A stretch of 12,987 nt of DNA, from contig CAYTGJ010000133.1 in the NCBI GenBank assembly GCA_964437245.1, positions 1 through 12,987 on the forward strand. Direction: 5' to 3'. A program made the translations under genes and the position numbers. The notes beneath the pieces are model-generated. The model ran no database searches and had not been told where the DNA came from. It saw only the letters and a program-made list of their open reading frames with translations. This stretch comes from JANYCO01 sp964437245 (lineage in GTDB: Bacteria; Bacteroidota; Bacteroidia; Cytophagales; Cytophagaceae). This document shows positions 1 through 6,271 of the stretch, in pieces. Position 1 is the first letter of the stretch. Every line of letters starts with the position of its first letter.

Positions 1-495
1 GATCTCATAGTATTGTTCCAATTCTCCGGAAAGAAGAATTTTGTACATGAATTCATGCGGGAAAAAACGCTCACCTTTATCGTTTGCATTTTTCCAGATG
101 TTATAAATATGTTTTTGCAATCTTCTGAAAGCTTCTTCTTCCGGGATACAGGTATCTGTTACACGGTTATAATGATTTTCCAGCAGGTCCCATTCGTCCT
201 GAGGACTCAGGTCACGGTAGTGAGGCACTCTTTTGTAGGAGTTGTGCGCCACCAGGTTCATGATATCTTCTTCCAGGTTAGCACCGGTGCAGGAGATAAT
301 GGCGATCTTGTCCTGACGGATCATTTCTGCCAGTGATTTTCCCAATTCCGCTGTACTCATGGCTCCGGCAAGTGTCACCATCATTTTGCCGCCGGCATTT
401 AAGTGAGCTTCGTAACCTTTGGCAGCATCCACCAATGCAGCTGCGTTGAAGTGTAGATAATGATTTTCGATAAATTGTGAAACAGGACCTTTCAT
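1..495 (-). CDS. Deoxyhypusine synthase-like protein (partial, C-terminus outside window)
   Basis: The reading frame opens at the ATG at 495 and runs off the window at base 1, giving 165 residues, about half of the family's usual length. Seen: LAGAMSTAELG at residues 42-52 and ISCTGANLEEDIMNLVAH at 67-84, which match the NAD-binding region of deoxyhypusine synthases (human TTAGGVEED-type motif), then CIPEEEAFRRLQKHIY at 116-131. The catalytic lysine lies in the missing part. In eukaryotes and archaea the enzyme transfers the aminobutyl group of spermidine to eIF5A. Bacteria lack eIF5A, so a role in polyamine metabolism is more likely; that part is inference. A TAnnTTTG box lies about 30 bp upstream. 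The next gene is divergent. Confidence 0.88.
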   Translation of the reverse strand, partial: MKGPVSQFIENHYLHFNAAALVDAAKGYEAHLNAGGKMMVTLAGAMSTAELGKSLAEMIRQDKIAIISCTGANLEEDIMNLVAHNSYKRVPHYRDLSPQDEWDLLENHYNRVTDTCIPEEEAFRRLQKHIYNIWKNANDKGERFFPHEFMYKILLSGELEQYYEI

Positions 496-523
496 TTCTT
501 TGTTTTAATGTTAATTTCCGGTG

Positions 524-531
524 CAAAAATA
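524..531 (-). promoter_or_regulatory. Candidate -7 box of the deoxyhypusine synthase-like gene
   Basis: The minus strand reads TATTTTTG, a perfect match to the Bacteroidota -7 consensus TAnnTTTG, 28 bp upstream of the ATG at 495. No clear TTTG -33 box is found at the expected distance, so the call rests on the -7 box and its position. Confidence 0.4.
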
Positions 532-607
532 GGAAAATATTGTATCTACTCTTCATTAAGGTGGTATTTTTAGCAAAACTGTGTATAAATGGCCTTTGAC
601 GGGTTGT

Positions 608-1178
608 ATGAAAAGAGATATAGTGGTAACTTTAAGGGANNNNNNNNNNGCAATTGTTTGAGGATCCGGTCTATCTAATGGGATATGAAACCCCGGAAAT
701 CAATACGTCACCGCAAGTGCCGACAGAACCTGTCGACGTGATCAGTACTCCTGTTAAACCGGAGCTTGTTTCCATTCCGGTAACCCCGAAAATGCCGACA
801 CCGGCGACGGAAAAGATCTCTAAAAAATGCATCCTGCTTTTCAGCTCGGAAGAAGATACCTTGAGTCCCCGAGAATCCGCATTCCTGGAGAAAGTGATGA
901 CGGCTTCCAAAGTGCAGCAGGGAGAGTATGAACCTATCAATTTCAGGGATATTACTATTATGGACATAGCCTCGCGTTATGCATTCCAGAAATTGGTGTT
1001 GTTTGGAGTAACAATTCCTGCCCTGGAACTACCATTGTACAAGTGTACACAGGTAAAATCCACGCAGATTATTGCTGCCGATGCGGTCTGGCAGATCGAA
1101 TCCAACCAGAACTTGAAAAAGCAGCTCTGGGAACAGTTACAGATCATGTNNNNNNNNNNGTTCGGCCTGAAATCATAA
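608..1178 (+). CDS. Hypothetical protein, HolD-like (DNA polymerase III psi-like) candidate, interrupted by two N runs
   Basis: From 651 an open frame runs to TAA at 1176-1178. If the ten Ns at 640-649 are removed, the frame joins without a stop to an ATG at 608, giving the N-terminus MKRDIVVTLREQLFEDPVYL. The protein then has a proline/threonine/valine-rich linker (about residues 28-60) and a C-terminal domain with CILLFSSEED, FQKLVLFGVTIPALELPLY and LKKQLWEQLQIM. A leucine/tryptophan-rich end (LxxxLWxxLQxMF) and a preceding 'LFG' strand resemble psi-type proteins of Bacteroidota, whose E. coli counterpart ends in LWQQIC followed by FF. This is recalled similarity without a search. The proline-rich linker could also suggest a TonB-type protein, but there is no membrane helix and no TonB fold signature. 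It starts a plus-strand gene run. Confidence 0.6.
640..649. other. Assembly gap (10 Ns)
   Basis: Exactly ten Ns inside the HolD-like gene. Kept at ten bases, the gap puts the ATG at 608 out of frame with the rest of the gene. Deleting it restores a single frame, so it is probably a placeholder between contigs that abut. Confidence 0.9.
1150..1159. other. Assembly gap (10 Ns)
   Basis: A second run of exactly ten Ns near the 3' end of the HolD-like gene. The flanks end in ATGT and start with GTTCGG. Merging the shared GT gives ATGTTCGG, reading IMFGLKS-stop, which fits a psi-like C-terminus. The frame is kept either way. Confidence 0.9.
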
Positions 1179-1219
1179 AAAAATGAATGTGCTGGAGGTG
1201 TGTGAAGATTAAGTTAGCC

Positions 1220-2143
1220 ATGAATATGTATATTTTTCAAAAACAAAAAAACAGGTTCTTTCTGCTGCTGATTTTTATATTGGCAACGGCCTGTACTACC
1301 GGTTCTGACCACACTTCTCAGGAAGAAACGGAAAATTCTCCTACCAGTGGTACGCTCAGGCTTTCCGCCGATGATACCTTTCAGCCTTTGTTGGGAACAA
1401 CGGTTGAAACATTTGAAGCGATCTATCCGAATGCCACACTGGCCCTTGAATATTTGCCGCAGGAGCAGGCAGTCCAAAAACTGCTGGAAGGAGAAGTTGA
1501 TGTGGTGATCGCAGGAAGACCCCTTACAGAGGGAGAACGTGAAAGAGCCATGCAACGTGGACGTACTCCGAAGGTCAATAAAATAGCCTCCGATGCACTG
1601 GTGTTTATTGCTGCCATAGGGAGTAAAGATAAATACCTTACAGAAGCGCAGATTAAAAAAATATTGTCCGGAGAAACCCAAAAACAGTTAGTTTGTGATA
1701 AAAGCAGTTCCGGTAACCTACTGTATCTGAAGGGCCTTTTTCAGCAGGATACTTTGCATAACATTGCAGCAGCGGGGAGCGACAGTGCTGTGATCGATTA
1801 TATTACTACTCATCCGGAAGCAATTGGAATTATTGGCATGGCGTTGGTAAGTGATTATGATGATCCCAAGGTTAAAAGAAGATTAGAAAAAGTAAAATTA
1901 TTACCGGTTCAATACAAAGATTCCTCAGGAACGCTGCTGGAGGGCTATCCTGTGCAGGAAGAGCTGATTACTGGAAAATATCCTTTCATACGTGATATTT
2001 TCATCTTAAATTTGGATGGTCAAAAAAACCTTGGAACGGGTTTTGCCAATTTTGTAGTAAGTGAAAGAGGGCAGAGGATTGTATTAAAATCAGGGCTTAT
2101 GCCTTTTCGAATGCCTTCAAGAGATATAATAATTAAAAAATAG
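1220..2143 (+). CDS. PstS-like phosphate ABC transporter substrate-binding lipoprotein
   Basis: Substrate-binding protein of the PstS-like PBP superfamily, predicted to sit lipid-anchored in the periplasm and bind phosphate or a related anion. The start chosen is ATG 1220 (307 residues), because it begins just before a basic stretch (QKQKNR) and a hydrophobic signal FFLLLIFILATAC with a lipobox-like cysteine at residue 25. An upstream in-frame ATG at 1187 would add the unlikely MCWRCVKIKLA. Domain features: GTLRLSADDTFQPLL at the start of the mature domain, then VDVVIAGRPLTEGE, the hinge-region DKSSSGNLLYL and HPEAIGIIGMALVSD, ending with the typical FVVSERGQRIVLKSGLMP. No pstC, pstA or pstB is in the window. 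It is followed after 7 bp by a TPR gene, so the two are probably co-transcribed. Ligand specificity is not shown by sequence alone. Confidence 0.85.
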   Translation: MNMYIFQKQKNRFFLLLIFILATACTTGSDHTSQEETENSPTSGTLRLSADDTFQPLLGTTVETFEAIYPNATLALEYLPQEQAVQKLLEGEVDVVIAGRPLTEGERERAMQRGRTPKVNKIASDALVFIAAIGSKDKYLTEAQIKKILSGETQKQLVCDKSSSGNLLYLKGLFQQDTLHNIAAAGSDSAVIDYITTHPEAIGIIGMALVSDYDDPKVKRRLEKVKLLPVQYKDSSGTLLEGYPVQEELITGKYPFIRDIFILNLDGQKNLGTGFANFVVSERGQRIVLKSGLMPFRMPSRDIIIKK

Positions 2144-2150
2144 TGAGAGT

Positions 2151-3734
2151 ATGAAAACAATCAAATTAGCGCTGTTGTCCATGGTAGTCACGCTATCCGC
2201 ATCGGCACAACAAACACTAAAAGATGCGATCAGATATTCCGATCGTGAACAATACCAGAAAGCCAAAGATATTCTGACCGGCCTGGTTAAAACAGATCAG
2301 AAAAGTACCGACCAGTATTACTATCTGGGAGATGTGTACCTGAAAAACGATCAGGCTGATTCTGCAAGGTACTGGTTCATGCAGGCTGTAAAGCAAAATG
2401 AAAACAGTGCATTGAACTATGCAGGGTTGGGCAAAGTTTCGATGGCCGGTAATCCCACAGAAGGAAAAGCAAACTTTGACAAAGCCGTTTCGCTGGCTAA
2501 AAAAGACGGAAGGATCTATGCGGCCATTGCCGAATATTATCTTGGACTTGATAAGCCGGAAACAGCGAAAGCCCTTGAATATGCTACAAAAGGAGCAGAA
2601 GTGGATCCAAAGAACCCATGGGTGAAACTGGTTTTAGGAGATGCTTATTTCGCCTCCAACGATGGGTCTAAAGCAATTGAGCAGTACAAAGCATCGTTGT
2701 CGCTGGATCCGAAATCCCCTCAGCCTTTATGGAAAATAGGGAAGCTGTACCTGGCGGCTAAAAACTACGATGTGGGAATGCAATCTTTTAAAGACGGATT
2801 GGTGCTGGATGCAGACTTTGCTCCGATCTACCGGGAAATGGGAGAACTGTACTACCGTGCGAAGAAATTTGATAAAGCAATCGAAAGCTACAAAAAATAC
2901 CTGGAGCTGAGAGATAAGAGCGATGAAGCGGATTTTCGCTATGCGTCTTTCCTGTTTCTCAACGAAGATTATTCCAATGCCCTGACGATCCTGAACGGGC
3001 TGGCCAGGAAAAATTTCAGCAATCCGGTAGTTTACCGTCTGATCGGATATTCGCAGTATGAAACAAAAGATTATGCCAATGCACTTAAAAACATGGATAT
3101 TTTCTGGAGCAAGGCAGAAGCGAAAAAGATCATTACGCAGGATTATGAGTATTACGGAAAGATTCTGAATAAAAAAGGAGAGGATTCTCTGGCCGTAGAA
3201 TACTACTACAAAGCATTAGACAAAGATACTTCCCGTAAAGAATTGTACGGAGAGATCGCAGCCATCTGGTTTGTAGCCAAAAGATATGACAAGGCGGCGG
3301 AAGCGTATCAGAAAAAAATCGATGCTACCAAAACGGCTACCAAATCAACCGCATTGGCCAATGACTATCTGTCTATGGGCCGTTCATATATGCTGGATAA
3401 AAACTATACCGATGCCGACCAGGCTTTTGCATCTGTGATCGAATTGAAGCCTGACCTGCCGATCGGATATGTATACCGTGCAAGAGCAAATGCCAACCTG
3501 GACCCTAAGCAGGAAAAAGCATTGGCCAAGCCGTACTACGAAAAATTCATTGACCTGGCAAAGTCAGACACCGAAAAGAACAAGAGAGAATTGATTGAAG
3601 CGTATACTTATCTTGGTTCTTATTACTTACTGGTCAATAAAGACAAATCAAAGTCAGACGAGGCCTGGAATAATGTACGTACTCTGGACCCAACCAATAA
3701 GGCAGCCAGTGAAGCGGCAAAAATGAAGCAATAA
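2151..3734 (+). CDS. Secreted tetratricopeptide-repeat protein
   Basis: A 527-residue protein with a Sec signal peptide (MKTIKLALLSMVVTLSASAQ, cleavage near residue 19) followed almost end to end by about 13 tetratricopeptide repeats of 34-36 residues. Clear units include those with YYYLGDVYLKNDQADSARYW, LWKIGKLYLAAKNYD and MGELYYRAKKFDKAIESYKK, each ending in the usual DP or DxxP turn. There is no catalytic domain, so it most likely works as a periplasmic protein-protein scaffold. It lies 7 bp after the PstS-like gene and 9 bp before crcB, which suggests one transcript. Pairing with a PstS-like protein hints at a shared envelope function, but no partner can be named from this sequence. Confidence 0.9.
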   Translation: MKTIKLALLSMVVTLSASAQQTLKDAIRYSDREQYQKAKDILTGLVKTDQKSTDQYYYLGDVYLKNDQADSARYWFMQAVKQNENSALNYAGLGKVSMAGNPTEGKANFDKAVSLAKKDGRIYAAIAEYYLGLDKPETAKALEYATKGAEVDPKNPWVKLVLGDAYFASNDGSKAIEQYKASLSLDPKSPQPLWKIGKLYLAAKNYDVGMQSFKDGLVLDADFAPIYREMGELYYRAKKFDKAIESYKKYLELRDKSDEADFRYASFLFLNEDYSNALTILNGLARKNFSNPVVYRLIGYSQYETKDYANALKNMDIFWSKAEAKKIITQDYEYYGKILNKKGEDSLAVEYYYKALDKDTSRKELYGEIAAIWFVAKRYDKAAEAYQKKIDATKTATKSTALANDYLSMGRSYMLDKNYTDADQAFASVIELKPDLPIGYVYRARANANLDPKQEKALAKPYYEKFIDLAKSDTEKNKRELIEAYTYLGSYYLLVNKDKSKSDEAWNNVRTLDPTNKAASEAAKMKQ

Positions 3735-3743
3735 AATAATAAG

Positions 3744-4118
3744 GTGAAAACTTATTTTCTCGTATTTATAGGAGGCGGAGTAGGAAGTTTACTCCGCTTC
3801 TTTGTTTCTAAGTGGTTTAATCCGTTGATGCTGGCTTTTCCCCTGGGCACTTTGATGGCCAATTGTATAAGCTGTCTTTTACTGGGCTTGTTCGCAGGAC
3901 TGATCCAGGCTAAATATGAAGACAATCATTCGTATTATGCTTTCCTGATCACCGGTATATGCGGAGGATTCAGTACTTTTTCTACTTTTAGCAATGAAAC
4001 ACTCGGATTACTTAAAACGGGGAATTATTCTTTAGTCCTTTTGAACATCTTGTTTAATGTTGTTCTTTGCATTATATTTATTATAATTGGAATTAAACTA
4101 ATACGTTATTATATCTAA
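3744..4118 (+). CDS. crcB: CrcB/Fluc fluoride channel
   Basis: Small inner-membrane protein of 124 residues, normal for the Fluc family, which exports fluoride as a dual-topology homodimer. Four hydrophobic segments are visible. Family motifs are GGGVGSLLRF at residues 10-19, GTLMANCISCLLLG at 35-48 (the conserved pore asparagine is N40) and GICGGFSTFSTFSNE at 71-85, holding the phenylalanine and serine/threonine pore residues and central sodium site. The glycine usual three residues after the asparagine is a serine here (S43). The start is GTG at 3744, since no ATG fits the conserved N-terminus. It follows the TPR gene by 9 bp, so no fluoride riboswitch fits directly upstream. Expression probably comes from the upstream genes. 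Confidence 0.92.
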   Translation: MKTYFLVFIGGGVGSLLRFFVSKWFNPLMLAFPLGTLMANCISCLLLGLFAGLIQAKYEDNHSYYAFLITGICGGFSTFSTFSNETLGLLKTGNYSLVLLNILFNVVLCIIFIIIGIKLIRYYI

Positions 4119-4124
4119 AAGCAT

Positions 4125-4162
4125 AAAACCTGTTCTTCCCATAAGAGGCGATGAACGGTTTT
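4125..4162 (+). terminator. Possible hairpin/terminator after crcB, with an alternative pairing
   Basis: Arms AAAACC-T-GTTC (4125-4135) and GAACGGTTTT (4153-4162) pair with one bulged T around a 17-nt loop, 6 bp after the crcB stop. There is no long T run, so termination would be weak. The segment AAAACCTGTT is repeated at 4171-4180, so GGTTTTA (4157-4163) can instead pair with TAAAACC (4170-4176), giving two mutually exclusive hairpins. Confidence 0.4.
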
Positions 4163-4195
4163 ACGGCTTTAAAACCTGTTAAAATTAACTAACTA

Positions 4196-4570
4196 ATGGC
4201 ACTACAGAACATACACATTGCAATGGGAAGCCTTGCTTATGCAATTGCAAAAGCAGACGGCGTTATCCAGGACGAAGAAAAATTAACGATCAGAAAACTC
4301 GCTCAGAAAGAGTTTGAACTATCCGATGCTGACAATGAATGGATTTCCAATATGTTTGACAAATTGGAAAAAGATAACATTTCACTGGATGAATCGTACA
4401 ATTATGCGATTGACACGCTGGAAGCAAACCGTTATGATTTCGATTTTACAGATTCTGTGAAAAAGAAGTGTCTGAGCTTCATGGAGAAAGTATCAGAATC
4501 CTTTGATGGTATTTCAGGAGAAGAAAGAGTGATCATTGACCGTTTTAAGATCGATATGAATAAGTTTTAA
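4196..4570 (+). CDS. TerB-like helical protein
   Basis: A 124-residue cytoplasmic, acidic, all-helical protein with no signal peptide. The N-terminal half has LAYAIAKADGVIQDEEKLTIRKLA (residues 13-36) and the C-terminal half a related motif, FMEKVSESFDGISGEERVIIDRF (95-117). Two copies of a helix followed by (A/F)DG(V/I)xxxEE is the signature of the TerB/DjlA N-terminal fold, in which the aspartate and glutamate can bind divalent metal. TerB proteins are linked to tellurite resistance and stress in other bacteria, but no other ter gene is present, so function is open. The start at ATG 4196 is preceded by an AT-rich leader without a ribosome-binding site, as is common in this phylum. Confidence 0.72.
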   Translation: MALQNIHIAMGSLAYAIAKADGVIQDEEKLTIRKLAQKEFELSDADNEWISNMFDKLEKDNISLDESYNYAIDTLEANRYDFDFTDSVKKKCLSFMEKVSESFDGISGEERVIIDRFKIDMNKF

Positions 4571-4608
4571 AAATAAGATCCGCCAGATACATTTATTTAA
4601 CGAACCGC

Positions 4609-5250
4609 ATGAAAAAAACAAACAACTATAGTAGAAAGAGGGGATGGATGTTCCTGTTTCTTTTGATCCTGGTCAGCCAGTATGGCTTTGCACAGGACAA
4701 AACACTGCAAAAGAAAGGGATTGATGATCTGAAAAAACTTTCCAGAAAAGAGCTGATCGACAGAGCTGTCAAGCATATCAACGATCCGGAATTTAAGGCG
4801 GCCCACTATGACCGGATCAAGGTGATGGCCAATGCTACTAAAATGTATGTTATTTTTGATATATCTGCGCGGTATGTGCCTGTACTGACCTCTTATTATG
4901 TGCCAGTATATGTAGATATGGTCAACCAGAAGGTTACCATCAAGGAAGTGAGCAATTCAGGATTCTTTTCTACCATATTCTACGACAACCCGAAATTATA
5001 CGAGAAGCAGGTAAAATCCATCATTGAAAATATCAATAAAAGCGGAGATACCACACTTTTACCGCAACGAAAACTTACCGAAGACCGGACCTTGAATATC
5101 CGTGAAGTATACGGCCATTTTGAAGTGGAAATAGAATCTGAGGAAAAAGTATCGACCTTTGATGTAGATAAGGTATCCGGAAAACTGTCGAATATCCATC
5201 ATACTATTTTGCCTGCTAAAAAAGAAAATGCTTTTACGGAAATAAAATAA
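4609..5250 (+). CDS. Secreted protein of unknown function, coupled to START protein
   Basis: A 213-residue protein I do not recognise. It has a clear Sec signal peptide: basic MKKTNNYSRKRG, hydrophobic WMFLFLLILVSQYG, then FAQ with cleavage near residue 28. The mature part starts with a charged helical stretch (DDLKKLSRKELIDRAVKHI) and continues with alternating hydrophobic/polar strands such as KMYVIFDISARYVP and YYVPVYVDMVNQKVTIKEV. There are no cysteines in the mature part and no recognisable catalytic motif. Its TAA stop at 5248-5250 directly abuts the ATG of the START-domain gene, so the two are probably translationally coupled and act together in the periplasm. A weak TACATTTA box occurs in the 38-bp gap upstream. 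Confidence 0.8.
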   Translation: MKKTNNYSRKRGWMFLFLLILVSQYGFAQDKTLQKKGIDDLKKLSRKELIDRAVKHINDPEFKAAHYDRIKVMANATKMYVIFDISARYVPVLTSYYVPVYVDMVNQKVTIKEVSNSGFFSTIFYDNPKLYEKQVKSIIENINKSGDTTLLPQRKLTEDRTLNIREVYGHFEVEIESEEKVSTFDVDKVSGKLSNIHHTILPAKKENAFTEIK

Positions 5251-5898
5251 ATGAAACCCCGGCTTATTTTTTCTTTATTGTTCTTGCTGGTCTGGAAAGG
5301 AACCGTAGCACAGTCAAACGAATGGACACTGGTGAAAGACGAAGATCATATACGGATCTATTCCAGGAAGACAGAAGGACAAAGAGCATTGAATGAGCTG
5401 AAAGTACTTACCGATGTAAAAGGTTCATTGTCGTCCATTGTAACGATACTGTCGGAGAAGGCCAACTATCCTCAGTGGGTATACGGATGCGGATCGGCAG
5501 AGATACTTGAAAAGGTTTCCGAACTGGAAACCTATCATTATCAGACGACCGAAATGCCCTGGCCCGTACAAAACCGCGATCTTATCATCCATACGATCGT
5601 CCGTCAGGATCCGGAAACAAAAGTAGTTTCGATCGACTGTGCAGGAGCTCCGGAGTATCTTCCGGTACTTAAATCGCATATCCGGATCCGGTCGTATCAC
5701 GCCTTCTGGATCCTTACCCCTAAACCGGGAGGATTGGTGGAGATCAATTATGCGGTCAATTTTGACCCTGCAGGAAGTTTACCCGATTGGGTTGTCAATA
5801 TGGTGTCGGCAGAAGGCCCTATGAAAACGGTAAAAAACCTTCGGACCCGCCTGGCCGATTATCAACATATAAAACCTAATTCCATCGTAAAAGATTAG
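5251..5898 (+). CDS. Secreted START-domain lipid-transfer-like protein
   Basis: A 215-residue protein with a signal peptide (MKPRLIFSLLFLLVWKGTVA, cleavage before Q21) and a START domain over about residues 24-205. Seen: WTLVKDEDHIRIYSRKT at the domain start, YPQWVYGCGSAEIL, the hallmark MPWPVQNRDLI (about 104-114), and FDPAGSLPDWVVNMVSAEGP near the C-terminal helix that caps the ligand cavity. START domains bind a single hydrophobic ligand such as a sterol, phospholipid or other lipid. The signal peptide suggests a periplasmic carrier, but the ligand cannot be read from the sequence. It begins at the base after the stop of the upstream secreted protein. Confidence 0.88.
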   Translation: MKPRLIFSLLFLLVWKGTVAQSNEWTLVKDEDHIRIYSRKTEGQRALNELKVLTDVKGSLSSIVTILSEKANYPQWVYGCGSAEILEKVSELETYHYQTTEMPWPVQNRDLIIHTIVRQDPETKVVSIDCAGAPEYLPVLKSHIRIRSYHAFWILTPKPGGLVEINYAVNFDPAGSLPDWVVNMVSAEGPMKTVKNLRTRLADYQHIKPNSIVKD

Positions 5899-6085
5899 CC
5901 GGAAGATTTTTCAACGAAATAATCGTGTCTCTCCTTGGTTTTAAGATACAAGAGGTCGGCATCCTGGATGCCAGGTCGCATTATGATCATAAACGTTGAA
6001 TGGAAACATCAACTTTTATGTGAGAGAAAGATTTATCCGGCAGCTTGTATCTCAGAAATTTGACCTGGTAGAGTCTGAAAAAAGT

Positions 6086-6129
6086 AATACCTCCCGGATA
6101 CAGGAATGATCAGGTCCCCGGGAGGTATT
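6086..6129 (-). terminator. Intrinsic terminator, reading best on the minus strand (dapD side)
   Basis: A perfect 12-bp inverted repeat, AATACCTCCCGG at 6086-6097 and CCGGGAGGTATT at 6118-6129, with a 20-nt loop. On the minus strand the stem is followed after two bases by six Ts (6083-6078), fitting termination of dapD, whose stop is about 140 bp upstream. The plus side has only a short T tract, so termination of the START transcript would be weaker. Confidence 0.8.
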
Positions 6130-6160
6130 GCTTTATACTAGAACTCATCTCAATAATAAG

Positions 6161-6256
6161 GATACCGGATTCCAGATACTAACATGCGATCAATTTGTCT
6201 ATTCAATGCTTTCTTTGAAAACTTTATCCAGCATCTTGAATCTGGTATCAAGTATC
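6161..6256. repeat. Inverted groups of degenerate 7-bp repeats (GATnnnn)
   Basis: On the plus strand three consecutive heptads occur at 6161-6181: GATACCG, GATTCCA, GATACTA. On the minus strand five consecutive heptads cover 6256-6222, beginning GATACTT and GATACCA and ending GATAAAG. The two groups face each other across about 40 bp and can partly pair (for example GATACC-GATTC against its complement). Confidence 0.55.
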
Positions 6257-6271
6257 TTAGTGTGATCTGCC

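Larger units (their letters stand above)
5899..6271. other. Gene-poor region between convergent genes
   Basis: This 373-bp stretch separates the START gene from dapD, whose stop codons face each other. It holds a strong terminator (6086-6129), two inverted groups of degenerate 7-bp repeats (6161-6181 and 6222-6256), and short minus-strand open frames. The longest one with a start is a 31-codon frame at 5895-5990 (residues include RPGIQDAD and KERHDYFVEKSSG). I recognise no family in it. It may be noise or the remnant of a lost gene. Confidence 0.6.

Noticed and set aside
604..634. TTG-N20-TAACTTTA promoter-like sequence before the first N run
   Set aside because: It overlaps the frame that starts at ATG 608 once the N run is removed, so it is probably coding sequence.
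608..1178. TonB/energy transducer identity for the proline-rich protein
   Set aside because: There is no N-terminal membrane helix and no TonB C-terminal signature (YPxxA...GxV); the C-terminal domain looks psi-like instead.
1183..1212. Nine-codon ORF (MNVLEVCED) between the HolD-like and PstS-like genes
   Set aside because: Too short, no ribosome-binding context of its own, and it fits better as intergenic DNA ahead of ATG 1220.
3735..3743. Fluoride riboswitch ahead of crcB
   Set aside because: Only 9 bp separate the TPR stop and the crcB start, and no crcB-motif RNA is visible there.
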